DNA of 64,000 nucleotides, taken from NCBI RefSeq assembly GCF_018388465.1, contig NZ_CP074404.1, forward strand, positions 806,001-870,000. Direction: 5' to 3'. Positions within the stretch are counted from its first letter, which is position 1. Each line of letters starts with the position of its first letter. The position numbers and the translations under genes are program-made. Below the pieces are notes generated by a model. It was not told the origin of the DNA. It did no database searches and saw only the letters and a program-made list of their open reading frames with translations. The stretch comes from Cellulomonas fengjieae (GTDB lineage Bacteria > Actinomycetota > Actinomycetes > Actinomycetales > Cellulomonadaceae). Of the stretch, positions 1 to 8,723 are shown one piece after another.

Positions 1-2021
1 TCGGCGTCGTCGACGACCGCGGCGCGATCGCCCGGCACAAGATCGTGGTCGTCGTCGACGGGACGTGGTCGCGCGGCCCGGGATCGGGCCCACGCACCGC
101 CGTCCCCGGCGGCGGGCTCGCCCAACCCGGGCGCGGGGCCACCGGCACGGTGAGCAACGGCGTCGGGCTGCTGCGCGTGGACGTGGCCGCGCTGACCGCC
201 CGCGGGCACGAGTCCGCGACGGCGCCGCCCACGGGTCAGCCGGCACCCGCCGGGGGCTCCGAGTTCGACCCGTCCTGGGACCTCGCCCGCGGCTTCGCGG
301 AGGTCGTCCAGGGGTTCGCCGTCCTCGACACGCCCGGCGGCGGGTTCGCCTCCGACGACGCCGCGACGTACTGGGCGGCGAGCGCCGCCTACCTGGCCAC
401 CGTGGCGGCGCCCGGCGGCATCGGGAACCCGGCGGACCTGGTGCGCAGCCCGCAGCTGCACTGGCCGAGCCCGCGCCTCGGGGACGGCAGTTGGTTGCTG
501 CTCCAGTACCTCGCCGAGCGTGACGGCGAGCAGCTGCTCGCGAGCTTGTGGCGCGAGGCCGAGGCCGGCGAGGACCCCCTGAGCGCCTACAAGCGCCTGA
601 CCGGCCTCAGCCAGGCGGACCTGAACCGACGGGTCGCCGAGTACGCGCTGCGCACCGTGTCCTGGGACTTCGCCAACGGCAGCGCGATCGCGGACGCGGT
701 CGACAAGCTCGACCCCGTCCTGCTCGCCGACCGCACCACCCCGGTCCAGGCCGTCGACGGCGACCCCGGGCACTACCGGGTGCTCGACGCGTTCGCGCCG
801 TCCGACTACGGCTTCACGATCGTCCGGCTCGCGCCCGACCCCGGGGCGCGCGCCATCCACCTGCGCCTGCGCGGGCACGAGGTCGCCCCTGACGCGGGGC
901 TGAGCTTCGGGTTCGTCGTCCTCCGCGACGGCGTCCCCCGGTACAGCCCCGTGACCGAGAGCCTCGACCAGGAGGTGCAGCTCACGCTGCGGACGGACGA
1001 GCAGGTGTACCTGGTCGTCGTCGGGGCCCCCACCGTGCACCACCCGCACGCCTCCGACGAGGGTTTCGGGGAGGTCGCGCGCTACCCGTACGAGTTCCGG
1101 GTGTCGGGCGCGAGCGTGCCCGCCGACGGCACGGAGCCGATCCCGTCGGGCGGCCACCGGCACCCGAACGGCGGCGGCTGGGTGGACGACGCGGCGACGG
1201 TGGACCCCACCGCGTTCGTCGGTCCCGACGCGGTCGTGCGCGGCGACGCACAGGTGCGGGGCAACGTGCGGATCGAGGGGCGGGCCTGGGTCGAGGCCGG
1301 CGCGGTGGCCGAGGGGGACGTGGTCGTGCGGGACGTGGCGCTCCTGCGCTCGTCGGCCCACCTGAGCGGGAGCGTGGTGGTAGGGGGCGACGCGGTCGTC
1401 GACTTCCGGTGCACGGCCGGCTCCTACCTGACGTACGACCCGGCGCGGTCGTGCGACGGGCGCGCGGGCGAGCCCGACGCGAACCCGGCGCCGACCCCGA
1501 TGACGGCCGCCGACCTGGCGCTCAGCGCGGTCCCGGGGCCCACCGGCACGCCGACGCCGGGGCCGACGTCCCCGACGCCCGCTCCGAGCACGGCCCCGAC
1601 CCCCGCGCCGACGGCCCCGCCCGACGAGCCGGACGTGCCGACGGTGCCGTCCGCACCGCCGACGCAGGGCGGCGTCGAGCCCCCCGAACCGGTGCCGGCG
1701 AGCGCGTGCTCCGCGGCGTACACGGTGACCAGCCACTGGAGCTCCGAGGGCCAGAACTGGTTCCAGGCGCAGGTCGTGGTCACCGCCGGCAGCTCGGGGG
1801 TCGGGGGGTGGGCGGTCGGCTGGACGCTGCCCGCCGGCGGACAGGTGACCTCGGTGTGGAACGCGCGGCTGGGCACCAGCGGGTCCGCCGTGACGGCGGA
1901 GAACATGTCCTACAACGGCAGCCTGCGTCCGGGCGACACCGCGACCTTCGGGTTCCAGGGCACCGCCCCCGGCGAGACCGGGCGGCAGGCGCCTCAGGTG
2001 ACCTGCACCCGGACGCGCTAG
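1..2021 (+). CDS. Secreted DUF6055-like protein with beta-helix and C-terminal CBM2 (5' partial)
   Basis: The frame is open to the left edge, so the true start and any signal peptide lie outside the window; an internal GTG at 45 is probably not the start. The visible protein has three parts. First comes a DUF6055-like segment (codons around 240-690: FAEVVQGF, LLLQYLAER, SWDFANG). Next is a sandwich plus hexapeptide-type left-handed beta-helix (about 1180-1440, repeating V-x-G-D/N-x-x-V-x-G). A Pro/Thr linker (about 1480-1690) then leads to a family-2 carbohydrate-binding module (about 1710-2021; NWFQAQ, VGGWAVGW, YNGSLRPG, flanking cysteines). CBM2 binds cellulose or xylan, so the protein is probably extracellular and polysaccharide-associated. 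The catalytic role is unknown. Its stop overlaps that of the converging mutase gene. Confidence 0.7.
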   Translation, partial: GVVDDRGAIARHKIVVVVDGTWSRGPGSGPRTAVPGGGLAQPGRGATGTVSNGVGLLRVDVAALTARGHESATAPPTGQPAPAGGSEFDPSWDLARGFAEVVQGFAVLDTPGGGFASDDAATYWAASAAYLATVAAPGGIGNPADLVRSPQLHWPSPRLGDGSWLLLQYLAERDGEQLLASLWREAEAGEDPLSAYKRLTGLSQADLNRRVAEYALRTVSWDFANGSAIADAVDKLDPVLLADRTTPVQAVDGDPGHYRVLDAFAPSDYGFTIVRLAPDPGARAIHLRLRGHEVAPDAGLSFGFVVLRDGVPRYSPVTESLDQEVQLTLRTDEQVYLVVVGAPTVHHPHASDEGFGEVARYPYEFRVSGASVPADGTEPIPSGGHRHPNGGGWVDDAATVDPTAFVGPDAVVRGDAQVRGNVRIEGRAWVEAGAVAEGDVVVRDVALLRSSAHLSGSVVVGGDAVVDFRCTAGSYLTYDPARSCDGRAGEPDANPAPTPMTAADLALSAVPGPTGTPTPGPTSPTPAPSTAPTPAPTAPPDEPDVPTVPSAPPTQGGVEPPEPVPASACSAAYTVTSHWSSEGQNWFQAQVVVTAGSSGVGGWAVGWTLPAGGQVTSVWNARLGTSGSAVTAENMSYNGSLRPGDTATFGFQGTAPGETGRQAPQVTCTRTR

Positions 2022-3859
2022 ATCCCCAGCGCCCCGCGCACGTCGGCCGCCACGGCGTCCAGGCGGGCGCGGGCGTCGGTCCGGGCGCGCCCCACGGCCT
2101 CGTCGTCCGCCGCGGCGTCCAGCGGCACGATGACCTCGAGGTAGCACTTGACCTTCGGCTCGGTGCCGCTGGGTCGCACGATGACGCGCGTCCCGTCCGC
2201 CGTGAGCAGCCGCAGGCCCTCGGTCGGCGGCAGGCCGTCGCGGTCGTCCAGGGTCCCGGCGGCGAGGTCGACCACCTCGGTGACGCGGGACCCGCCCAGC
2301 GAGGTGGGCGGGCTGCTGCGCAGGCGGTGCACCGTGGCACCGATCTGGTCGAGGTCCGCGAACCGCGCGGAGACCTGGTCGGTCAGGTGCAGGCCGTGCT
2401 CGCGGGCCAGGTCGTCGAGGGCGTCGATGACGGTCCGGCCCTCGGCCTTGAGCCGTGCGGCCAGGCCGGCGACGAGCACGGCCGCCGAGATGCCGTCCTT
2501 GTCCCGCACGTGTGCCGGGTCCACGCAGTACCCGAGCGCCTCCTCGTACCCGAACACCAGGCCGTCGACCCGGGAGATCCACTTGAAGCCCGTGAGGGTC
2601 TGCGCGTAGCCGTAGCCCGCGCGGCCCGCGATCTTGGCGAGCAGCCGCGACGAGACGATCGAGCTCGCGAAGGACGAACCGGCCCGCGGAGGGGTCCGCG
2701 CCAGGTCGGCGCCCAGCAGCGAGCCCGTCTCGTCGCCGTGCAGGATGCGCCAGCCCTCCGCCTGCGCGGTGTCCGGCCCACGGTACGACCGGTGCCGCAG
2801 GTCCAGGATGCCGACGCCACAGCGGTCGGCGTCGGGGTCGAGCGCGATCACGAGGTCGGCGCGCTCGTCGCTGGCCAGCCCCAGCGCCAGGTCGATCGCA
2901 CCCGGCTCCTCGGGGTTCGGGAACGCCACGCTCGGGAAGTCGGGGTCGGGATCGGCCTGCTCGGGAACCACCAGGACGTCGGTGAACCCGGCCTCCGCCA
3001 GGACGCGCTGGGCCACCTGGCCCCCGACGCCGTGCAGCGGCGTCAGGACGATCCGCAGGCGGGCGGCGGCGGCGCGCGTGGCGTCGTCCGTGGGTGCCAG
3101 CGCGACCGCCGAGGCCACGTACGCGTCGAGCACGTCGGGACCCAGGACCGTCCAGCCGTTCGCCGCGCGCGGCACCGAGGCGACCGAGGGCACGTGCGCG
3201 ATCTCGGCGGCGATCGCCGCGTCGGCGGGCGGCACGATCTGCGCGCCCTGGCCCGCGTCCACGACGACGCGACCGCCGAGGTACACCTTGTAGCCGTTGT
3301 CCTGCGGCGGGTTGTGCGAGGCCGTCACCATGATGCCGGCGTCGGCGCCCAGGTGCCGGACCGCGAAGGCGAGCACGGGGGTGGGCAGCGGCGACGGCAG
3401 GACCAGCACCTCGATGCCCACAGCCGTCAGGACGGCGGCCGAGTCCCGCGCGAAGTCCGCGGACTTGTACCGGGCGTCGTAGCCGATCACCACGCGCGGG
3501 CGCGGCTGCACACCGTCCAGCTCGCCCAGCAGGTAGTCCGCCAGGCCGGACGCGGCCCGGATGACGACCGCGCGGTTCATCCGGTGAGGGCCGCCGCCGA
3601 GCCGCCCGCGCAGCCCCGCGGTGCCGAACTGCAGGAGGCCGCTGAACCGGTCCGCCAGGTCGTCCCGGGCCATCGCCCGGTCCTCGAGCGCGAGCCGTTG
3701 CGCGGGGGTCGGGTCGACCCCCGGGTCGATCGTCGGGGGTGCAGCACAGGCCAGGTCGAGCAGCTCACGCAGCTCGTCGGCCGTCTGGGGATCGGGGTCG
3801 TCATCGATCCACGTCCGTACCCGCGCCTCGAGGCCTGCCCATGCGTCGTCGCCGGTCAT
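2018..3859 (-). CDS. Phospho-sugar mutase (phosphoglucomutase/phosphomannomutase)
   Basis: This 613-residue alpha-D-phosphohexomutase would interconvert 1- and 6-phosphosugars in the cytosol. All four family signatures are present: the phosphoserine loop TASHNPP (Ser181), the Mg loop DPDADR (341-346), the sugar loop GYEEALGY, and the C-terminal phosphate-binding RPSGTEPK. The length matches the long PgcA/PGM2-like branch. Substrate preference (glucose, mannose or pentose) cannot be told from sequence alone. The purine nucleoside phosphorylase lies just upstream on the same strand, and a PGM2-like phosphopentomutase role alongside it is possible. The ATG at 3859 is preceded by TACGTT and six bases, with no Shine-Dalgarno sequence, so the mRNA is probably leaderless. 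Confidence 0.92.
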   Translation of the reverse strand: MTGDDAWAGLEARVRTWIDDDPDPQTADELRELLDLACAAPPTIDPGVDPTPAQRLALEDRAMARDDLADRFSGLLQFGTAGLRGRLGGGPHRMNRAVVIRAASGLADYLLGELDGVQPRPRVVIGYDARYKSADFARDSAAVLTAVGIEVLVLPSPLPTPVLAFAVRHLGADAGIMVTASHNPPQDNGYKVYLGGRVVVDAGQGAQIVPPADAAIAAEIAHVPSVASVPRAANGWTVLGPDVLDAYVASAVALAPTDDATRAAAARLRIVLTPLHGVGGQVAQRVLAEAGFTDVLVVPEQADPDPDFPSVAFPNPEEPGAIDLALGLASDERADLVIALDPDADRCGVGILDLRHRSYRGPDTAQAEGWRILHGDETGSLLGADLARTPPRAGSSFASSIVSSRLLAKIAGRAGYGYAQTLTGFKWISRVDGLVFGYEEALGYCVDPAHVRDKDGISAAVLVAGLAARLKAEGRTVIDALDDLAREHGLHLTDQVSARFADLDQIGATVHRLRSSPPTSLGGSRVTEVVDLAAGTLDDRDGLPPTEGLRLLTADGTRVIVRPSGTEPKVKCYLEVIVPLDAAADDEAVGRARTDARARLDAVAADVRGALGI

Positions 3860-3865
3860 GGGCCC

Positions 3866-3871
3866 AACGTA
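3866..3871 (-). promoter_or_regulatory. -10 box of the mutase gene (leaderless type)
   Basis: TACGTT on the minus strand is followed by GGGCCC and the ATG at 3859. This fits TANNNT-N6-ATG, so transcription should begin at or next to the start codon. Confidence 0.6.
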
Positions 3872-3904
3872 CCGACCCAGACCGGCCGACGCCGCATCGG
3901 ACCG

Positions 3905-4744
3905 CTACAGCCGGCGCACGATCTGTGCCAGCAGGGCGCTGATCCGGGGACCGGCGGCGCGCCCCGCCTCGAGGACCTCCTCGTGCGACAGCGGCTCGTC
4001 GCTGATGCCCGCCGCGAGGTTGGTCACCAGGGAGATCCCGAGCACCTCGAGACCGGCGTGCCGCGCCGCGATGGCCTCGAGCGCGGTCGACATGCCGACC
4101 AGGTCGCCGCCGAGCACGCCGGCCATCCTGACCTCGGCCGGGGTCTCGTAGTGGGGACCGCGGAACTGCACGTACACGCCGTCGTCGAGTTCCGGGTCCA
4201 CCTCGCGGGCGACCGCGCGCAGCCGCGCGCTGTAGAGGTCGGTCAGGTCGACGAACGTGGCGCCCTCCAGCGGGGACGTCGCGGTGAGGTTGAGGTGGTC
4301 GCTGATCAGGACGGGCGTGCCCGGTCCCCACGCGGGGTTCAGCCCTCCGCAGCCGTTGGTCAGCACGACCGTCGTCGCGCCGGCCGCGGCGGCCGTGCGG
4401 ACGCCGTGCACGACGCGCCGCACGCCCTTGCCCTCGTACAGGTGCGTCCGCGAGCCGAGCACGAGCGCGTGCTTGTCCGTGCCGCCGATGCGGATGGAGC
4501 GGATGGTGCCGACGTGCCCGACGACGGCAGGTGCGGCGAACCCGGGCACCTCGGTGCTGGGCAGGACCGCGACCGTCTCGCCCAGGAGCTCGGCAGCACC
4601 GGCCCAGCCGGATCCGAGCACGAGCGCGACGTCGTGGCGGGCCACACCCGTGGCCACGGCGATGTGCTCGGCGGCCGCGCCGGCCAGGTCGAACGGGTCG
4701 GTCGTGGGGTCGTCGAGGTCGGGGTGCAGGGTCACGTCGCTCAT
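3905..4744 (-). CDS. Purine-nucleoside phosphorylase
   Basis: This 279-residue trimeric-type PNP would phosphorolyse purine (deoxy)nucleosides to the base and (deoxy)ribose-1-phosphate in purine salvage. The phosphate loop LGSGWAG, the SRTHLYEG stretch, GPHYETPAE and the base-binding TNLAAGIS segment are all present. The family usually has GSGLG where this protein has GSGWA, a mild deviation. It reads toward the mutase gene with a 45-bp gap and its own promoter-like box. It is divergent from the quinone reductase at 4810. Confidence 0.93.
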   Translation of the reverse strand: MSDVTLHPDLDDPTTDPFDLAGAAAEHIAVATGVARHDVALVLGSGWAGAAELLGETVAVLPSTEVPGFAAPAVVGHVGTIRSIRIGGTDKHALVLGSRTHLYEGKGVRRVVHGVRTAAAAGATTVVLTNGCGGLNPAWGPGTPVLISDHLNLTATSPLEGATFVDLTDLYSARLRAVAREVDPELDDGVYVQFRGPHYETPAEVRMAGVLGGDLVGMSTALEAIAARHAGLEVLGISLVTNLAAGISDEPLSHEEVLEAGRAAGPRISALLAQIVRRL

Positions 4745-4751
4745 GGGTCCG

Positions 4752-4757
4752 AGGCTA
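4752..4757 (-). promoter_or_regulatory. -10 box of the PNP gene (leaderless type)
   Basis: TAGCCT then seven bases then ATG (4744) on the minus strand. No Shine-Dalgarno sequence lies between them. Confidence 0.6.
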
Positions 4758-4809
4758 ACGTGGTCCGTCCGTCTCGCCGTCGGCCCCGGGACCGGCAGAA
4801 TGTCTGCTC

Positions 4810-6258
4810 GTGAGCACCCCCGAGCAGCCCCCGTCCGTCCGCGTCGTCATCATCGGTGGTGGGCCCGGGGGGTATGAGGCGGCCCTCGTCGGCCGCCGCC
4901 TCGGGGCGGATGTCACCGTCGTCGAGGCCGCCGGCATGGGCGGCGCGGCGGTGCTGACGGACGTGGTGCCCTCCAAGACCCTCATCGCCACCGCCGAGTG
5001 GATGACGATCGCCGACCGCGCCCCCGAGCTGGGCATCCGGCTCGACGGCACGCCCCTGGCGGGCGCCGTCGGCGGCACGCTCGAGCAGCTGCGCCACCGC
5101 ATCGACCTGGCCGCGGTCAACACGCGCGTCAAGGCGCTCGCGGGCGCGCAGTCCGCGGACATCCGGGCGCGGCTCGAGCGGGAGGGCGTGCGGATCGTGC
5201 TCGGGCACGGCCGGCTCGACGGGCCGTCGCGGGTGGTCGTGACGCGGCAGGACGGCGTCGAGGACCTCACGCTCGAGGCGGACGCGGTGCTGGTGGCCAC
5301 CGGGGCGACGCCGCGGACGCTGGACTCCGCGCGGCCGGACGGCGAGCGCATCCTCACGTGGACCCAGCTGTACGACCTGAACGCGCTGCCCAGTCGGCTC
5401 ATCGTCGTGGGCTCGGGCGTGACGGGCGCCGAGTTCGCCGGCGCCTTCACCTCGCTGGGGGCCGACGTGGTGCTGGTCTCCAGCCGCGACCGCGTGCTGC
5501 CCGGAGAGGACGCCGACGCGGCCACGCTGCTCGAGGACGTGTTCAAGACCCGCGGCATGACCGTCATGTCGCGGTGCCGCGCCTCGGGTGCCCGCCGCAC
5601 CGCGGACGGCGTCGAGGTCACCCTGGCGGACGGCAGCGTGATCGAGGGGTCGCACGTGCTGTTCGCCGTCGGGTCCGTCCCGACGACCGCGGGCCTCGGG
5701 CTCGAGGAGGCCGGTGTGCGCCTGAAGCCGTCCGGTCACGTGGAGGTGGACAAGGTCTCGCGCACCAACGTCCGGGGCGTCTACGCCGCCGGGGACGTGA
5801 CGGGGGTGCTGCCGCTCGCGTCGGTCGCGGCCATGCAGGGCCGGATCGCGATGGCGCACGCCCTGGGCGACGCCGTGAAGCCGCTGTCGCTGCGCGGCGT
5901 GTCCGCGAACATCTTCACGTCGCCCGAGATCGCGACCGTCGGCTGGTCCGAGGCCCGCATGCAGGAGCAGGGCGTGAAGTACTCGGTGAGCATGCTGCCC
6001 CTGGCCCGCAACCCGCGCGCCAAGATGCTGGGGGTGCGCGACGGCTTCATCAAGGTCTTCGCGCACGCCGGCACCGGCACCGTGCTCGGCGCGGTGGTCG
6101 TCGGGCCGCGCGCCAGCGAGTCGATCTACCCGCTGACGCTCGCGGTGACGCACCGCATGACCACCGACCAGCTGGCCGAGACCGCCACCGTGTACCCGTC
6201 GATGTCGGGGACGATCGCGGAGGTCGCCCGCATCCTGCACCAGCGCATCGAGGACTGA
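4810..6258 (+). CDS. NAD(P)H-quinone reductase, LpdA-type flavoprotein disulfide reductase homologue
   Basis: This 482-residue cytosolic FAD protein has a Rossmann GGGPGG motif near residues 17-22, a second NAD-binding GSGVTGAEF, the FAD motif YAAGDVTG, and a C-terminal dimerisation domain ([11 protein letters not shown]). At the place where lipoamide dehydrogenases carry the redox CxxxxC there is [16 protein letters not shown], with no cysteines. That is the arrangement of mycobacterial LpdA (Rv3303c), an NAD(P)H-quinone reductase, so a dihydrolipoamide dehydrogenase call would be wrong. The GTG at 4810 follows CAGAAT by eight bases and may be leaderless. Confidence 0.88.
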   Translation: MSTPEQPPSVRVVIIGGGPGGYEAALVGRRLGADVTVVEAAGMGGAAVLTDVVPSKTLIATAEWMTIADRAPELGIRLDGTPLAGAVGGTLEQLRHRIDLAAVNTRVKALAGAQSADIRARLEREGVRIVLGHGRLDGPSRVVVTRQDGVEDLTLEADAVLVATGATPRTLDSARPDGERILTWTQLYDLNALPSRLIVVGSGVTGAEFAGAFTSLGADVVLVSSRDRVLPGEDADAATLLEDVFKTRGMTVMSRCRASGARRTADGVEVTLADGSVIEGSHVLFAVGSVPTTAGLGLEEAGVRLKPSGHVEVDKVSRTNVRGVYAAGDVTGVLPLASVAAMQGRIAMAHALGDAVKPLSLRGVSANIFTSPEIATVGWSEARMQEQGVKYSVSMLPLARNPRAKMLGVRDGFIKVFAHAGTGTVLGAVVVGPRASESIYPLTLAVTHRMTTDQLAETATVYPSMSGTIAEVARILHQRIED

Positions 6259-6271
6259 CCGGGGCGCCGAG

Positions 6272-6327
6272 CGACCATGCCCTGAGCGACGGTCTGCACC
6301 GTGCCCGCGTCGCTCAGGGCATGGTCG
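6272..6327. terminator. 20-bp perfect inverted repeat, bidirectional terminator candidate
   Basis: The arms 6272-6291 and 6308-6327 are perfect 20-bp complements around a 16-nt loop. They sit between the convergent quinone reductase and GH31 genes. No strong T tract follows on either strand, so termination is inferred from placement and stem strength. Confidence 0.6.
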
Positions 6328-6331
6328 GCCG

Positions 6332-8671
6332 TCACGCGCGGGCGAAGAGCAGCTCGCCGACCGCGGTGGCCAGCGGCGGGTCGAGCTCCAGGGACTGCAG
6401 GTGGGACGCCCGGACCGTCAGGGGTGCGTCCGACGTCGCGATCTGGTGGATGCGCGTCTTGAGGTCGTAGCCGATCCTCGCGCGGTCGAGCAGCGTGAAC
6501 AGGCGACCCGCCACGTCGTTCTCCGCGACCTGCGCGCCGGCACCGACCTCGACCGTGAGCGTGGCGTCGACCGGGACGTCGTCGACCGTGACCGAGACCC
6601 GGCCGTCCCCGCGCACCAACCGGCTCTCGAAGCCCGGTACGCGCGGCGAGCCGTCGAACGACAGGAACGTCACGGTCCACGTGCGCGTCGCGGGCAGGCA
6701 CTGCACCGCTCCCTGCGCCGGGTGGACCGTGAACGTGCCGTCGCGGTAGGTGAGCGCCGTGCGGACCACCGCGTCGTCGGTGTCGTCGTCCTCGACCAGC
6801 GTGAAGGACCCGTCGGCGCCGACGACCACCCAGACCTCCAGCGCGGCCGGGTTCACCGGGTCGTTGCCGGGGATCGCCGCGGCGTCGAGCGGCACGATCG
6901 CACCGGCCGGCGCCAGCACCGGGATGCTCGACAGGTCGCGGTGCAGCAGCAGCTCACGGCCGCCGTCGTAGACCAGGCCGGTGAACACGTCGACCCAGGT
7001 GCCCGCCGGCAGCCAGGCCCGCACGGAGGACAGCCGCGTGTGCGGGTCGGCGGGGGAGGTCAGCGGGGCGACCACCAGCTCGCTGCCGAACACGTACTGG
7101 TTGGGCTGCTCGTAGGCCTCCCGGGCGTTCGGCCACGCGTGGTAGAGCGGCTCGACGAGCGGGCGGCCGTCGTGCGCGGCGCGGTGGTTCATGGTGTGCA
7201 GGTACGGCAGCAGCCGGTGGCGCAGCCGGAGGTGCTCGGTCATGACGGCCTGCGCCGCGGGCTCGTAGGTCCACGGCTCCTTGGTCGTGAACGCGTTGGC
7301 CCCCGAGTGCAGGCGCAGGATCGGGGAGAACACCCCGAGCTGCAGCCAGCGGGTGGCCAGCTCGTCGTCCTTGGCGCCGAACATGTGGCCGCCGATGTCG
7401 TGGCTCCACCAGCCGTAGCCGATGTTCGAGGCGGTCGCGGTGAAGTACGGCTGGAACTCCAGCGACGCCCACGAGATGACGGTGTCGCCGGAGAAGCCGA
7501 CGGGGTAGCGGTGGCTCCCGGGGCCCGCGTAGCGCGAGAACGTCAACGGCCGGCGCCCGTCGCGCGCGCTGTCGAGGAAGTGGAAGTGGTTGAGCATCCA
7601 CAGGGGGTCGATGCCGGCGACGCGCGAGTGCGGTCCGGACTGCCAGTCGAGCCACCAGAAGTCGACGCCCTCGTCCTCGAGGCCGCGGTGCAGCACGTCG
7701 AAGTACGCGTCGAGGAACTCGCGGTCCGTCACGTCGAACGGGATGGCGTCCCCCGGCTCGCGGCCGAGCGCCGCGCACATCGCCAGGTAGACCTCCTCGT
7801 GCGGTCGCACGCCGTCCGCCGGGTGCACGTTGAGCGTCACCCGCAGACCCCGTTCGTGCAGCGACGCGAGGAACGCCGGCGGGTCGGGGAACAGCGACCG
7901 GTTCCACGTGTAGCCCGTCCAGCCGCTGCCGAGGCTGGGGTCGACGTCGGTGACGTGCCAGTCCATGTCGATCACGGCGACGGAGAACGGCAGACCCTCG
8001 GCGGCGAACCGGTCGAGCAGGGCCGAGTAGGTGTCGGTGGTGTACCGGTGGTAGCGGCTCCACCAGTTGCCGAGCGCGAACCGGGGCAGCACGGGGGTCC
8101 GGCCGGAGACCGCGTAGAACGCCTGGATCGCGGCCCGGTGGTCGTGACCGTAGGCGAACACGTACAGGTCGGTCCGGGAGCCGTCGCGGGGGGCGACCCA
8201 CCCCTCGCCGTCCAGGACCATCGAACGGGAGTCGTCGATGACCGCGTAGCCCTCGCGCGACACCACGCCGGGCTCGAGCGGGATGGCTCCGTCGGCCATG
8301 TCGAGGGTGCGCGCGGTGCCACCGAGGTTCGGGGCGTCCTCGCCGTAGCGCCACACCGAGTGGTACGCGCTGACGCCGCCGAGCACCGACACGCTCAGGC
8401 CGCTGGTGCTGAAGGGTGAGCGGTCGTAGACCAGGTGGAACCGGTCCGTGAGCACCTCCACGTGCGTGTCGGACTCGATGACGCGCAGGTCCGGCACCGG
8501 GAGCTCGCGGTTGAGCGCGAACGTCGAGGCGCGGTCCTCGAAGACACCGTCCGCGGAGTGCTCGAGCCGCACGAGGCCGTCGGTGAGGACGGTGATGCGG
8601 TAGGTCGGACCGAGGACCACCGCGCGGGGGTCGGCGATCGGGCGCGAGGGCAGCGGTTGGCGATGCGTCAT
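6332..8671 (-). CDS. Glycoside hydrolase family 31 (alpha-glucosidase/alpha-xylosidase type)
   Basis: This is a full-length GH31 enzyme of about 779 residues. It has an N-terminal beta-sandwich, a (beta/alpha)8 barrel with the nucleophile in WWLDWQ (Asp near residue 342) and the general acid in FSGDTVISW (Asp near residue 396), then C-terminal beta domains. Family members cleave terminal alpha-linked glucose or xylose. The presence of NWWSRYHRY and absence of a signal peptide suggest an intracellular oligosaccharide hydrolase. The ATG at 8671 is preferred over the GTG at 8677 because GACAAT lies seven bases before it. It follows the EEP-domain gene on the same strand. Confidence 0.88.
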   Translation of the reverse strand: MTHRQPLPSRPIADPRAVVLGPTYRITVLTDGLVRLEHSADGVFEDRASTFALNRELPVPDLRVIESDTHVEVLTDRFHLVYDRSPFSTSGLSVSVLGGVSAYHSVWRYGEDAPNLGGTARTLDMADGAIPLEPGVVSREGYAVIDDSRSMVLDGEGWVAPRDGSRTDLYVFAYGHDHRAAIQAFYAVSGRTPVLPRFALGNWWSRYHRYTTDTYSALLDRFAAEGLPFSVAVIDMDWHVTDVDPSLGSGWTGYTWNRSLFPDPPAFLASLHERGLRVTLNVHPADGVRPHEEVYLAMCAALGREPGDAIPFDVTDREFLDAYFDVLHRGLEDEGVDFWWLDWQSGPHSRVAGIDPLWMLNHFHFLDSARDGRRPLTFSRYAGPGSHRYPVGFSGDTVISWASLEFQPYFTATASNIGYGWWSHDIGGHMFGAKDDELATRWLQLGVFSPILRLHSGANAFTTKEPWTYEPAAQAVMTEHLRLRHRLLPYLHTMNHRAAHDGRPLVEPLYHAWPNAREAYEQPNQYVFGSELVVAPLTSPADPHTRLSSVRAWLPAGTWVDVFTGLVYDGGRELLLHRDLSSIPVLAPAGAIVPLDAAAIPGNDPVNPAALEVWVVVGADGSFTLVEDDDTDDAVVRTALTYRDGTFTVHPAQGAVQCLPATRTWTVTFLSFDGSPRVPGFESRLVRGDGRVSVTVDDVPVDATLTVEVGAGAQVAENDVAGRLFTLLDRARIGYDLKTRIHQIATSDAPLTVRASHLQSLELDPPLATAVGELLFARA

Positions 8672-8723
8672 GCACACGATTGTCCCTGGTGCGGGTGGTC
8701 GCGACGACGTGAGCCGGTGCGCG

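Noticed and set aside
1409..4813. A 1134-codon open frame on the plus strand across the mutase and PNP genes
   Set aside because: It is antisense to two genes with full family motifs, is extremely Arg/Gly/Val-rich, and only reflects the scarcity of stops in high-G+C DNA.
4741..6240. A 499-codon minus-strand frame opposite the quinone reductase
   Set aside because: Its composition is a typical shadow (His/Arg/Gly-rich, no domain), while the plus-strand frame carries FAD and NAD motifs.
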